Made by a program: the position numbers and the translations under genes. The notes below the pieces were generated by a model that saw only the letters and a program-made list of their open reading frames with translations, was not told where the DNA came from and made no database searches. Below, piece after piece: positions 22,698 to 30,815 of a DNA stretch of 37,473 nucleotides (position 1 is its first letter; each line of letters opens with the position of its first letter). Source of the DNA: Cudoniella acicularis (lineage: Eukaryota > Ascomycota > Leotiomycetes > Helotiales > Helotiaceae); contig JAAMPI010000449.1 of the NCBI GenBank assembly GCA_013054445.1, positions 1 through 37,473 on the forward strand, read 5' to 3'.

Positions 22698-24878
22698 TCA
22701 CGCCACTACCCAAAAAACATCAGTCCAGTCAGGGTTATTGATCCCATCTGAGTCGTACATATAGGCATACCACAAAATAGAAACGAGAACATTAGTTGTG
22801 AACAATAAAAGAAAGAAAATCCCCCTAATTGATACGTCAGAATCCTCAGACCTCTCGGACGCCTGCGAAGTTTCAGAACTCGCAGAATCTTCAGGAGTCT
22901 CATCCGATCTCTAGCCAATGAGTAAGGTTTCTGCCACCTTCGGCCACTTCTACATACCCACTTCATACACCAGTACCATGCAAAAAGAAACAAGACACCA
23001 GAAACAACACCCCGAACCCTTCATTAAATTTGTTAAATACCCAGTACGCATTAACAGTATCATGCTTTTGCGGTACCATACCACCCACAGCATACCCACC
23101 ACAACAAAGCAAAAACCAAAGGCCGAAACTTTTGTTGACACGTCCGGCAAGGACCGCGAGCTTAATTCCAAGCCACTTTCGCACAATCCAAAAAGGCAAG
23201 TTTGATGTAGCCATAATGACTGACAAAAAGAGGGTTGCCGTTTTGAGGACAAGTTCAATATACAATAGGGCCGAGTTGTAGTAGTAGTAGAATAGAGACT
23301 AGCGAATTAGTGAGCTGGCATGGAACCAAAGATTCACTATTGCCCATCCGAGAAGGGTGATGTGAGAGAGTACAGCGGTTGTGCCTATGCATGCGTTGAA
23401 AGCTTGCATCAATTGTCCCAATTTGATTTGCTTAGCAGCTAAGATAAGATTTGCACGGTTTTTGGACTTGTCTGGCTCTGAGAGGGTTCTTATGAAAGCT
23501 GCGGCCTCCCGTGCCACTGCTGAGATTCCAGTATCTCTCACTTCCACTTCGACTGTCTCTCCACCGGTGTCTTCGAGTGCATCCTCAAAAATGGATGGGC
23601 TTTCCTCGATCAACCTGTCCATTATATTCTGGAAACTCGGAATGGTCTTAGAGTCCAGATGGCTTGTCTCTACCATCGATGGTAATGGCCAGGAACTTTC
23701 GTTTGAGCTACTGGGTGGATTGTTTTCAACTAGGCTCGAAAAGTTCTGGGGAAGCAAAGACCCGGGGTTTACTGTGGGCCTGGATTGGACTTCTCCGGAA
23801 TGGTTGGCTTCTAAGTCTGCCGGAGAGCCGAGTACGACGAGCTCAACAGAGTTCACTTCTTCAAGTCGAACTTCCCACTCCTCATTAGCCTTTCGGCTCC
23901 GAGTAGAAGCAAAAGTGAGCAGCTCAACTGTCAAAAACGAAATGAGGTACATCTAGCCCCATGCTTTCGTCCATGGCGTTCTAGAAAAAGAAGCCAGCTT
24001 GATAGCGCCCGGTAAAGTACCGATAAGGAAGAAAATTACATTCAGCCAAGCCATTGTAGATACATCCTCTTCATCCCCCTCTTTTTCGCTAAACTCAGCC
24101 CTTTCAGCAATTATCCACATTGCAGCTTCTATCGGAGCTACACCAATGTATAGAAAGTAGCTCACAAGGTAAGCTATTATGGATAATGCATCGGAAATAC
24201 AAAGAATCGGAGAGCTGCACTGGTATAGACGATAGCACTTTGAATAGCCACATAGACCACCTGTCTTCTGAGCCATTGAATTGATTGCGAGCGTGAATAC
24301 AATCCAGATTATAACGTGCCAAGTCACTGGAGAGGTTTTATTTGCCAGAGCACAGGCACCAAGGGTTGGAACTGTATATATTAAAGCGTGAATGTGAAAT
24401 TCAATGATGGCAATTGCCTGATATGTCCTGACCTAAGAAGGATAAGGGGGCCGCTAGGTCGCAACAGGTTTTGGACCATGATGATGGATTATTACAAATT
24501 TTTTGCACTTCTGCAATCTCGCCTGACAACAATAACAATTGATATGCGATCGGGGAACATGGATTAATTGTTATGGAGATGGTGGATGATAGATCTAAGA
24601 TCTGTTAGAACCATCAAGTAAAGTCCAGGAATTTGCTCACTTTGTAGAGCAAGGCTATTCATTTTGAATGCTATAAGCATCACCTGTGCGAAGAAGCAAC
24701 AGGGCCTAGTTATTAGTGTTGGATTGGTACAATATTGCTCTGTATGTAAAAGAGTTGCCACCATTCGCATGACATCTTCAGAAAGTCCCAGCCATAAGTT
24801 TTCTGGGGAGACGAACGTGGTGCACAACTCAAGGGGTGGTGAGACTGAATTGGTGAAGTTAGATAATATAGATGACAT
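22698..24878 (-). pseudogene. Multi-pass membrane protein of unknown function, disrupted
   Basis: One reading frame can be followed from 24432 to 22969, then across a 58-nt intron (22968-22911, GTATGA...GCTAG) to a final exon ending at 22698 (NPDWTDVF near the end). The frame holds at least eight hydrophobic segments (for example VTWHVIIWIVFTLAI, IIAYLVSYFLYIGVA, LVLKTATLFLSVIM, GIFFLLLFTTNVLVSIL). A charged Ser/Glu-rich loop lies at about 23880-23450. Two in-frame TAG codons break it: 23955-23953, between KAWG and MYLISFL in the middle of a coherent segment, and 23301-23299. The second could be removed by a 75-nt intron with a GTACTC donor. The first has no convincing intron. A probable first exon (24878-about 24580, beginning MSSILSNFTN) lacks a usable GT donor in the right phase. 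I do not recognise the family. Confidence 0.6.
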
Positions 24879-24992
24879 TCTGGCAAGTTGCTTTGCTGGT
24901 CAGGCCTAGGAGAATTATCGCTGACGATTTTCTTCGGCGAGGCGAATTGTAGAAAGCAGCCAAGAGAACAATGACAGACACAAAAAAAAAAT

Positions 24993-25187
24993 GATACTCC
25001 CCCCCCTAGCGCAAACCAAGGTGGAGATATTTTGCGGCTGTATAGTGACAAGGGGGTGCGCGAATAGGAATCTGGAAGATTCTTTGGTGGAAGTCATGCT
25101 TATTATCTTATTGGCAGACACCCCCTTGCTGCTAATTAGCCCTAAAATTCTCCACCTTGGTTTGCGCTAGGGGGAGAATAGTATCCT
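24993..25187. mobile_element. Foldback / MITE-like element
   Basis: The arms at about 24993-25057 and 25119-25187 are inverted copies. The core CTAGCGCAAACCAAGGTGGA is identical in both (left about 25006-25025, right on the other strand). Outer (GATACT...CCCCC) and inner (CAAGGGGGTG) segments also match imperfectly, so each arm is about 65-70 bp around a short spacer. There is no coding capacity. TA dinucleotides border the C-rich ends, which would fit a Tc1/mariner-type insertion, but this is only suggestive. Confidence 0.65.
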
Positions 25188-25196
25188 CGTCATATA

Positions 25197-25810
25197 GCTA
25201 GACTTGGACGACTCGCATTCTGTGCACGCCGATTGTTACTAGCGGCCGTAGCAAAGAAAGCCAGCTCTCTTATCGCATCCTCGAGGCCCGTTTGGCGATC
25301 CTCGTCGACGTCGAGTGACAACAGGCAGCGGGTTGTCAGGATCTCGTCAGGGAACATGAAGCGAAGCCGATCTCGCTGTCATTGACCCTGAGGAGAATCT
25401 AATCTCACACCGTGAGCGCTGGCCGTCTGATAGAGGCCGGCGATCAGCTCTTTGAATAAAGTCGTTTCTGTGATACTTCAAGTACGTCGTTCCAGGTGTC
25501 CCCAATTCCCACGCAGCTGCCCTCACTAGCGTTGCAGCTTGGCGATTGCTGGGGGCATGCTCAGTAGCAACCACATTGCGACCGGCGCCCGCTCAGGCTT
25601 TGTATGCGCCAACATCTCTGAGCCTCAGCGATGCACCAGCGCAATGTGGGATGAAGTGCTTCTTCCTGAAGTTTGGTCTGCATACGTTCCTCCGATGAGT
25701 TCCCTAGCCACCATATCGTATAGTCCTAGCCTATCCGGCTTCACACCCCTGTTGCCTTGGGCGACAACACGTGACTGGTTCTTTTTTCGCTTAAGGCTCG
25801 AGCTTCCCAA
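25197..25810 (-). pseudogene. Unassigned degraded coding relic
   Basis: This GC-richer block reads as protein in changing minus-strand frames. Example segments are GGTYADQTSGRSTSSHIALV (about 25690) and LIAGLYQTASAHGVRLDSPQ (about 25430-25380). After an in-frame TGA comes FMFPDEILTTRCLLSLDVDE (about 25360-25290). At least two stops and one frame change interrupt it. I do not recognise the family. It lies directly downstream of U6 and may be transposon-derived, but nothing here proves that. Confidence 0.35.
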
Positions 25811-25840
25811 AAAAAATAAAAAAAATAAAAAAAAAAGATT

Positions 25841-25848
25841 AAAAAAAA
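25841..25848 (-). terminator. RNA polymerase III T-run terminator of U6
   Basis: On the minus strand the U6 3' end (AGCTACCAA) runs directly into eight T residues. A run of four or more T is the standard Pol III terminator. More T-rich runs follow at 25809-25836. Confidence 0.85.
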
Positions 25849-26048
25849 TTGGTAGCTTCTCTTTGATTGAGCGTGTCCTAGAGTCTATTAGTATTTAATT
25901 TTGTAATTTCGTAACAGAATTACTGACATCCTTAGTGCAGGGGCCATGCTAATCTTCTCTGTATCGTTTCACTGTAATGTATGTTAACGTTTGTGGACTT
26001 TGTCGTTGATGGGTACTCTTACAATTGACCAAATGCCCGAAGGCGAAC
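25845..26048 (-). ncRNA. U6 spliceosomal snRNA gene with two mRNA-type introns
   Basis: U6 snRNA forms the catalytic core of the spliceosome. Exon 1 (26048-26023) carries the 5' stem-loop (GCCTTCGGGC) and ends GGTCAATT. Intron 1 (26022-25972, 51 nt) starts GTAAGAG and ends TTACAG. Exon 2 (25971-25928) carries TGAAACGATACAGAGAAG, including the ACAGAGA box, then ATTAGCATGGCCCC with the AGC triad, and ends CTAAGGAT. Intron 2 (25927-25878, 50 nt) starts GTCAGT, has a TACTAAT branch site and ends CTCTAG. Exon 3 (25877 to about 25845) is GACACGCTCAATCAAAGAGA followed by AGCTACCAATTTT. The mature RNA is about 103 nt, normal for U6. A TATA box sits 24 bp upstream and a T-run follows. Intron 1 is confirmed by the second U6 5' region at 29629-29664, where GGTCAATT and TGAAACGATA are contiguous. 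Confidence 0.95.
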
Positions 26049-26065
26049 AAAATTTACTTATTTTG

Positions 26066-26072
26066 CTTTATA
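26066..26072 (-). promoter_or_regulatory. U6 TATA box
   Basis: TATAAAG on the minus strand begins 24 bp upstream of the first U6 base and 28 bp before the GCCTTCGGGC stem-loop. The same 28-bp spacing is kept in the second U6 5' region at 29.6 kb. A TATA at this distance is the usual Pol III element of U6 genes. Confidence 0.8.
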
Positions 26073-26382
26073 CCCAGCACTAGAAACATGGGCCAATCAA
26101 ACACGGGCCCCACACCCCATCCCAAAGTGATGGGGCCAGCCCCCAAACCCCCGTGGCTCGCTGCGCGAGAAGAACTCACCACCTGTAAGACATGCACACG
26201 ATTCATGCACTTGGAGCATACGCAAAAGATGCAAGGTAAGCTTTATTTCATTTGTTATTATGCTAACCCTATATGAGTCGAGGACCTCGATTCCATCATA
26301 TAAAGCCATAGTATGCGATAACACATAGCTATCGATTCTGTGCGCCCGCCCCATGCGCCATCCCGAACAGAGGAGCGAAGAG
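26073..26382. other. Spacer between U6 promoter and left direct repeat
   Basis: No gene is supported. The open frames 26025-26276 (+) and 26097-26468 (-) have no recognisable domain. The 24-mer at 26136-26159 (beginning CCAGCCCCCA) matches 21 of 24 bases of 29394-29417, in the same orientation. Confidence 0.4.
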
Positions 26383-26397
26383 ATGCAAAAGTACTTT
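26383..26397. repeat. Left 15-bp direct repeat of the recombinase element
   Basis: ATGCAAAAGTACTTT is identical to 29118-29132 and in the same orientation. Its last ten bases, AAAGTACTTT, form a perfect palindrome. Confidence 0.7.
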
Positions 26398-26520
26398 TGA
26401 GCCTGAACCCAATTCTCTACCTTCATAACAGCTAATAATGCAAATCCATGACACCGAAAGTATCGCATACGTAGCTCAGCTCCCCAACCTGAACAAATCG
26501 CCAGCGCCCATTCTAATCCA

Positions 26521-28601
26521 TCAGATGGACTGGTTCATGTCCATGCCTTTGCGACAAGTCGACTCGTGGCTGGAGACATTCCATCGTGACTTGTTCTCAT
26601 ATACACAGCCAAGAGAAGCATTCTTGCAAGCGTACTTGAAGAAAGTAAGCTCATCCCGGCTGTTTCCAGTGATCCTAGCAAGAACTTCTTGGTTCTGTCT
26701 CTCGCGCCGCATGAGTGATTGGTTGTTGCTGATATTAATAGTGGAAAATCTCTTCAGAAAGTCAAGCTGGGAATAGCTAGAGGCTGCATCGGATACAGGG
26801 CTAACTATTTGATTGAAGACCGCATCTTCAACTGTATCAGTCATTGCAGCATCCGTAGATGCCAAAAGAATCTTTTCCAGGTTAGCAGCTTCGTGGACAG
26901 CCTGGCCATTATTCAATGCAGCATCAAAAGTACTTTCGGCTGGTACCTCATCCACGGGGTTGTCATCCTCTGGGTTATTGATTCGGTTCAGAGCATCGCT
27001 CATCCATTCTTTCTTGGTTTTCTTTTTGTCTGCATAAGATGCGCGTGCTCGTGCCTTCTTATCAGAGGGATCAAGGCCTTGTTCTTGGCATAGCTGCGTA
27101 ATCTCTGCTTCAGAATGCCTCTTCCGTTTTCCAAGTAATGGCGTAGTTTCGCTGATTTGAGGGCCGAACGGATCCTGGAAGTCATTCTCCAAACGCGGGG
27201 TCCAAGTGTCTATGGACCTAGCCCCAACATATGTAGCTGTAATGCCTTTGTTGAAAGCCTCCGTGGAGTGACCAAGCTCGTCAGCGACGGCACGGGTTGC
27301 GGTGCCCTTAATATTGCCCGGCAGATTCGCAACGTCACGAGCTGCACCATATCTGAGAGCACGAGATGTGAGAGATGCAATCACACCAGCAACCATGCCG
27401 CCTTCTGCTAAAGTAACTGAGATCTGGTTGCGATGGGCAACCTTCTCCGGCAGAAGCGCTACTCCTCGTTTTACAAATGCACATGCGAGAGGTCGCTCAG
27501 GATGAGCCCAGACAATGGTTTTGCTCTTTCTCGCTCGTGCAAGCTCGAGTGCTTTTTCGATGGACTCGGCGCCGGCGATATTACCGCTTCTCAATGCAAG
27601 TATCAAGATCAGCTTGATAGGACACATCAAATTGCTTGCCGTGTCCTTTTGGCAGTAGAGTTTCGGGTTCCGATTACTGTGAGGATTGTGTCTGTTATGC
27701 CGGTCTTAGCATTGTATAGAAGCAACCATGAAAGAAGATAGAACTCACTTTTTGGATTTCTCGTTGCGGATCACCACACTCGCCACGAGGTCTTCAATCT
27801 TGTCCCCGCCGTGGAACTTCATTGTGATATCTTGGTAGGAGAGGTATGGTAGTGGCTGATCATCGGTAGGGTCGGTACAAATATCCCCACTTCGAGCTGA
27901 GAGTGCTGCAGTCAAGACAATGGTAGCGATCCTAAATAAGGTGATATCCCAACACAGCGTGCCTTCGTTGAGAGCATTATGCAATATGGCAGTGACAATC
28001 TTCCGGAGAATATATGCTCCAATCCAGTTCTTCTCTTGAGATGGTACTCGCGTCAAAATGCCATCTTTCACGAGCTGCTGCATACAGGTTGCGATGCGCG
28101 CTGACTCATGGCTGCTAAGCTTGAACTCGGCATGATGGAAAACGAGGGCGAGGATGAGATGTCGGAAGCCACCCTTGAGCCAGTCGTATGAGGGGACTGA
28201 AAGTACTTTTGGCTCCACTTTGCTGACAATAGATCTGAGGAAGCGTTCGATTTGCTCGCCATCAGGGTTGGACGTAGTACTATTTCCGAGAAACACTGGT
28301 TAGCATTTGATGATTCTGCGAGAATCGGCAGTGCCGATTCATGGCAGACATACCTGACGCGTAGTGCACTCACGCGAAAAGACTGGAAGCGGTTGTACCA
28401 TAGCGCATTTCGGTATTGCGTTCCTGGTCGGCCTTTGGTAAAGGTGAGCTGCTTCGAGAACTTCTTGGAATCAATCCGATCGGTGAGGGCGTGTTCAATA
28501 ATGGCCTCAATGCTTGCTTTTCCAGCTCCAGCGAATGGATTCGGCGGAGGGGCGTCGAACTCGATGTCAGAAGAGTTGAAGACGTCGTCTTCGATGTCCA
28601 T
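26521..28601 (-). CDS. Fungal tyrosine recombinase (DNA breaking-rejoining enzyme) with C-terminal zinc finger
   Basis: Three exons, 28601-28354, 28279-27749 and 27676-26521, join in phase across 74-nt (GTATGT...AATAG) and 72-nt (GTGAGT...CACAG) introns to give 644 aa. Such enzymes cut and rejoin DNA through a tyrosine nucleophile. The visible catalytic framework is box I ALSARSGDI (Arg212), box II RALRYGAARD (Arg368, with Arg365 where HxxR normally has His), LGHS (His396) and ATYVG (Tyr409). The N-terminus is acidic (MDIEDDVFNSSDIEF), then comes a GTQYRNALWYNRF segment. The region after Tyr409 is charged (GKRKRHSEAE, DKKKTKKEW) and ends in a CKNASLGC...H...C finger-like motif. I see no stop or frameshift, unlike many neighbours. 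It could be a Crypton-type integrase or a captain-like YR; the short repeat-bounded segment favours the first. Confidence 0.85.
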
Positions 28602-28649
28602 GATGCGATGGACTGATGGAAACACAAAGGTGAAGAGATGAAGAAGAGA
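28602..28649. other. Leader region of the recombinase gene
   Basis: This 48-bp gap lies between the recombinase start codon and the 13-bp tandem array. The array therefore lies in the 5' UTR or core promoter. Confidence 0.5.
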
Positions 28650-28805
28650 GAAGATGAAGAGAGAAGATGAAGAGAGAAGATGAAGAGAGAAGATGAAGAG
28701 AGAAGATGAAGAGAGAAGATGAAGAGAGAAGATGAAGAGAGAAGATGAAGAGAGAAGATGAAGAGAGAAGATGAAGAGAGAAGTTGAAGAGAGAAGTTGA
28801 AGAGA
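28650..28805. repeat. 13-bp tandem repeat, 12 copies
   Basis: GAAGATGAAGAGA is repeated ten times without change, followed by two copies with one substitution (GAAGTTGAAGAGA). The array is all-purine except for its T bases on the plus strand and so pyrimidine-rich in the sense of the recombinase gene, which starts 49 bp away. Confidence 0.95.
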
Positions 28806-29117
28806 AGAAGAAGAGGTGGGAACTTACGAGGAAAGAAGAGTGGCTGTTTCTCAGAAGGGAGTGAGGAAGGCGCACTTCCTAGACGGGAAGTCGCACTTCA
28901 ACTTCAACTTCAACTCCAACATCCACACTTCGTATTCACGCATCTCGAGAAATATGTATTTGTATCCGCATCAGCATTAGAAAATGCAATGAAAAATATA
29001 GGCAGAGTGCAGCAATTGATTTGAGGGACGTGGCCGTTGATTCTGGGAGGAATCCGGACTACTCTTGCCAGAGCAGTAGCGACTAGCCCTGCAACAGCAG
29101 GCGGAGCATCATGTTGT
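28806..29117. other. Upstream part of the recombinase element
   Basis: No gene is seen. A short (CTTCAA)n run occurs near 28893-28915. The segment ends at the right direct repeat. Confidence 0.4.
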
Positions 29118-29132
29118 ATGCAAAAGTACTTT
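29118..29132. repeat. Right 15-bp direct repeat of the recombinase element
   Basis: ATGCAAAAGTACTTT is identical to 26383-26397. Bases beyond the repeat differ on both sides, so the match is confined to this unit. Confidence 0.7.
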
Positions 29133-29628
29133 CCGTTTGTGATCCCTCTAAAGTGCTACCATGACTGGAAATAGCGCGTACGTATACTGCTACAGAAGAG
29201 TATTACAACATATAAAGCGGAGGTGAGCCGATGGAAGCTAGGAGGACGTGACGGTTTCCCGTTCATTGAAACTAACGAATAGAGAGGCATAGGCATGACA
29301 AACGCTGATTTTTTGTATATATGATAATACAAAATATCGACAATAATGGAGAAGTCGACCACTGTTAGTCTTTCATTTCATAGGGGCAAGCCTCCAGCCC
29401 CCAGAACCCCGTAGCTCAAGAGTATTTCTCTGCCAGCTTAAAACATAAATACTAGCCGGTATCTCCCTCGACCAGTGAGACACGAGGGTTTGAAGGTTGG
29501 CCCCAGGAGGGGCAGCCGTGTTAAAGGTACAGGGCGAGCGCAGATGTGCTGAAAAGAAGGCTCTCAAGCTCACCTAACTTTTCAGGAGATACATCAGGTG
29601 ATTAGGTCGTTATTGTTCGACTAAGTAC
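29133..29628. other. Spacer between right direct repeat and truncated U6
   Basis: No supportable gene. The 24-mer at 29394-29417 resembles 26136-26159. The sequence next to the U6 fragment (GTACTTAGTCG on the minus strand) does not match U6. Confidence 0.4.
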
Positions 29629-29664
29629 TATCGTTTCAAATTGACCAAATGCCCGAAGGCAGAG
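29629..29664 (-). pseudogene. Truncated U6 snRNA 5' region (no intron 1)
   Basis: On the minus strand this 36-nt segment carries the U6 stem-loop GCCTTCGGGC, then CATTTGGTCAATTTGAAACG and ATA, and stops exactly before CAGAGA. Intron 1 of the full gene is absent. The promoter region is kept: a TATATAT begins at 29688, 28 bp before GCC as in the full copy, and GCAAATTTT just upstream resembles GTAAATTTT there. Because non-transcribed promoter sequence is conserved, this is a DNA-level copy and not a retroposed RNA. No remaining U6 3' part is found nearby. Confidence 0.85.
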
Positions 29665-29679
29665 AAAATTTGCTTAATT

Positions 29680-29688
29680 AAATATATA
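29680..29688 (-). promoter_or_regulatory. TATA box of the truncated U6 copy
   Basis: TATATATTT on the minus strand lies at the same distance (28 bp) from the U6 stem-loop as TATAAAG in the complete copy. Confidence 0.6.
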
Positions 29689-29694
29689 ACCTAA

Positions 29695-29778
29695 CGAGCT
29701 GAGTAAGGGCCCGCCGTAGCCGCCTTAGGCAACATTCAGAGCCTCAGGCTGCTACGGCGGGCCCCCTTACTCAGCTCG
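29695..29778. repeat. Long hairpin / very short foldback element
   Basis: CGAGCTGAGTAAGG at 29695 and its complement CCTTACTCAGCTCG at 29765 close a stem that continues through GGGCCCGCCGTAGC and its complement, with a 2-bp bulge. The stem is about 26-28 bp with a loop of roughly 30 nt, itself partly self-complementary. It lies immediately upstream of the truncated U6 TATA box. Confidence 0.85.
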
Positions 29779-30815
29779 CGACATATTGGCACCGTCAGTT
29801 TCCCGCTCGGGCTTGACGGAGAAACGCACGGGGTTTCCCAGCAATGGAATATTACAATCTGAGAAGTAAGTCGATGCCTTTTTTTTGGAACGAAAGGTCT
29901 CTTTTCATTACGCGGCTGTCGGCAAGAACATTACCAGAAATCACATGAGACGCATCACGTGTAAATTAGGAAATGGGCATGATTTTTGAATTTACAACCC
30001 AAGGCAACAATGCGTATATACTGGGGTTTTGCTTGACTTGAAATCGATTATTATCTTATAATAGTGAATAGACTACGTATATAAGTAGGGTATGCCACCT
30101 GACTTGAGGCGCTACGCCGAAAGGGAACGCACATATCACTGTCCACAAAGGCCGCAGCTTATAAGAACCAAGTATTTCGGAAAATTGCGAATTACCCAAT
30201 CTCCTTGGATCAGCCGCCCGAGTCGCAATGATGTCAAATCACAGTATTTCAAGAAGCCAAAATATATCATTATCAATATTGTAAAAGAGCACAAGATACT
30301 TCTAAACTCCAAGTATGAATACCTGAGTTGCTATTAAGCCGCTTTGTTTCCAGAAAAATCGTGACAATTATTTGTCCGGCTAAGCTAGCCGTCCAGGTAA
30401 CGTGCCTTCTAAGCATACTCGTCGCCAACACTTCAAAGCTCTGGCTTCCACAATGCTTTTATAAATAGCACATTAAATTATAATTGATAAATTTAACTGA
30501 AACTAGCAGTTGCTGAAGCTGAAATAGGGATTGGAAGTCTAGATATTTTAATTTTTTGAAGTGCTTGTTGGGTGATGGATGGAGAATTCTAGAGCAAATA
30601 ACGTATTTCACGAGCCACTGAGGCTAAATAGGTGGAAGTAAGGAATACACTACCAAAATAGCTTCTACATTAAAACTCTTATCTTAACTTCTCTAAAGTC
30701 TATTGAAAACTAACGTTAAAAAAGCAGTCAAGATCAGAATTCCAGACCCTCCTACTAGAAAAAGGAGCCACAATTATTAAGAGAAAGACACAAACAACAG
30801 CCAAGCAACACTAAA
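29779..30815. other. AT-rich intergenic stretch
   Basis: No gene is supported. The open frame 30092-30337 (+) has no recognisable domain. The last 150 bp is the 3' side of the MFS gene. Confidence 0.5.

Larger units (their letters stand above)
26383..29132 (-). mobile_element. Candidate Crypton-like tyrosine-recombinase element
   Basis: This 2,750-bp segment is bounded by an exact 15-bp direct repeat and encodes a single intron-bearing tyrosine recombinase (26521-28601). I see no terminal inverted repeats, no reverse transcriptase and no DDE transposase. YR elements such as Cryptons are known for this plan: one YR gene, no TIRs, short direct repeats made by site-specific recombination. The segment sits between a full U6 gene and a truncated U6 5' region. 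The boundaries are inferred from the repeats only. Confidence 0.6.

Noticed and set aside
26025..26276. Plus-strand frame with CKTC...H..H
   Set aside because: It overlaps the U6 5' end and promoter on the other strand, and the Cys/His spacing is not a known finger.
26383..26397. Direct repeat as a retrotransposon target duplication
   Set aside because: There is no reverse transcriptase, LTR or poly-A tail, and 15 bp with an internal palindrome fits YR recombination better.
29629..29664. Retroposed U6 RNA pseudogene
   Set aside because: The TATA box and upstream AAATTTT are conserved, and these would not be copied from RNA. No poly-A tail is present.
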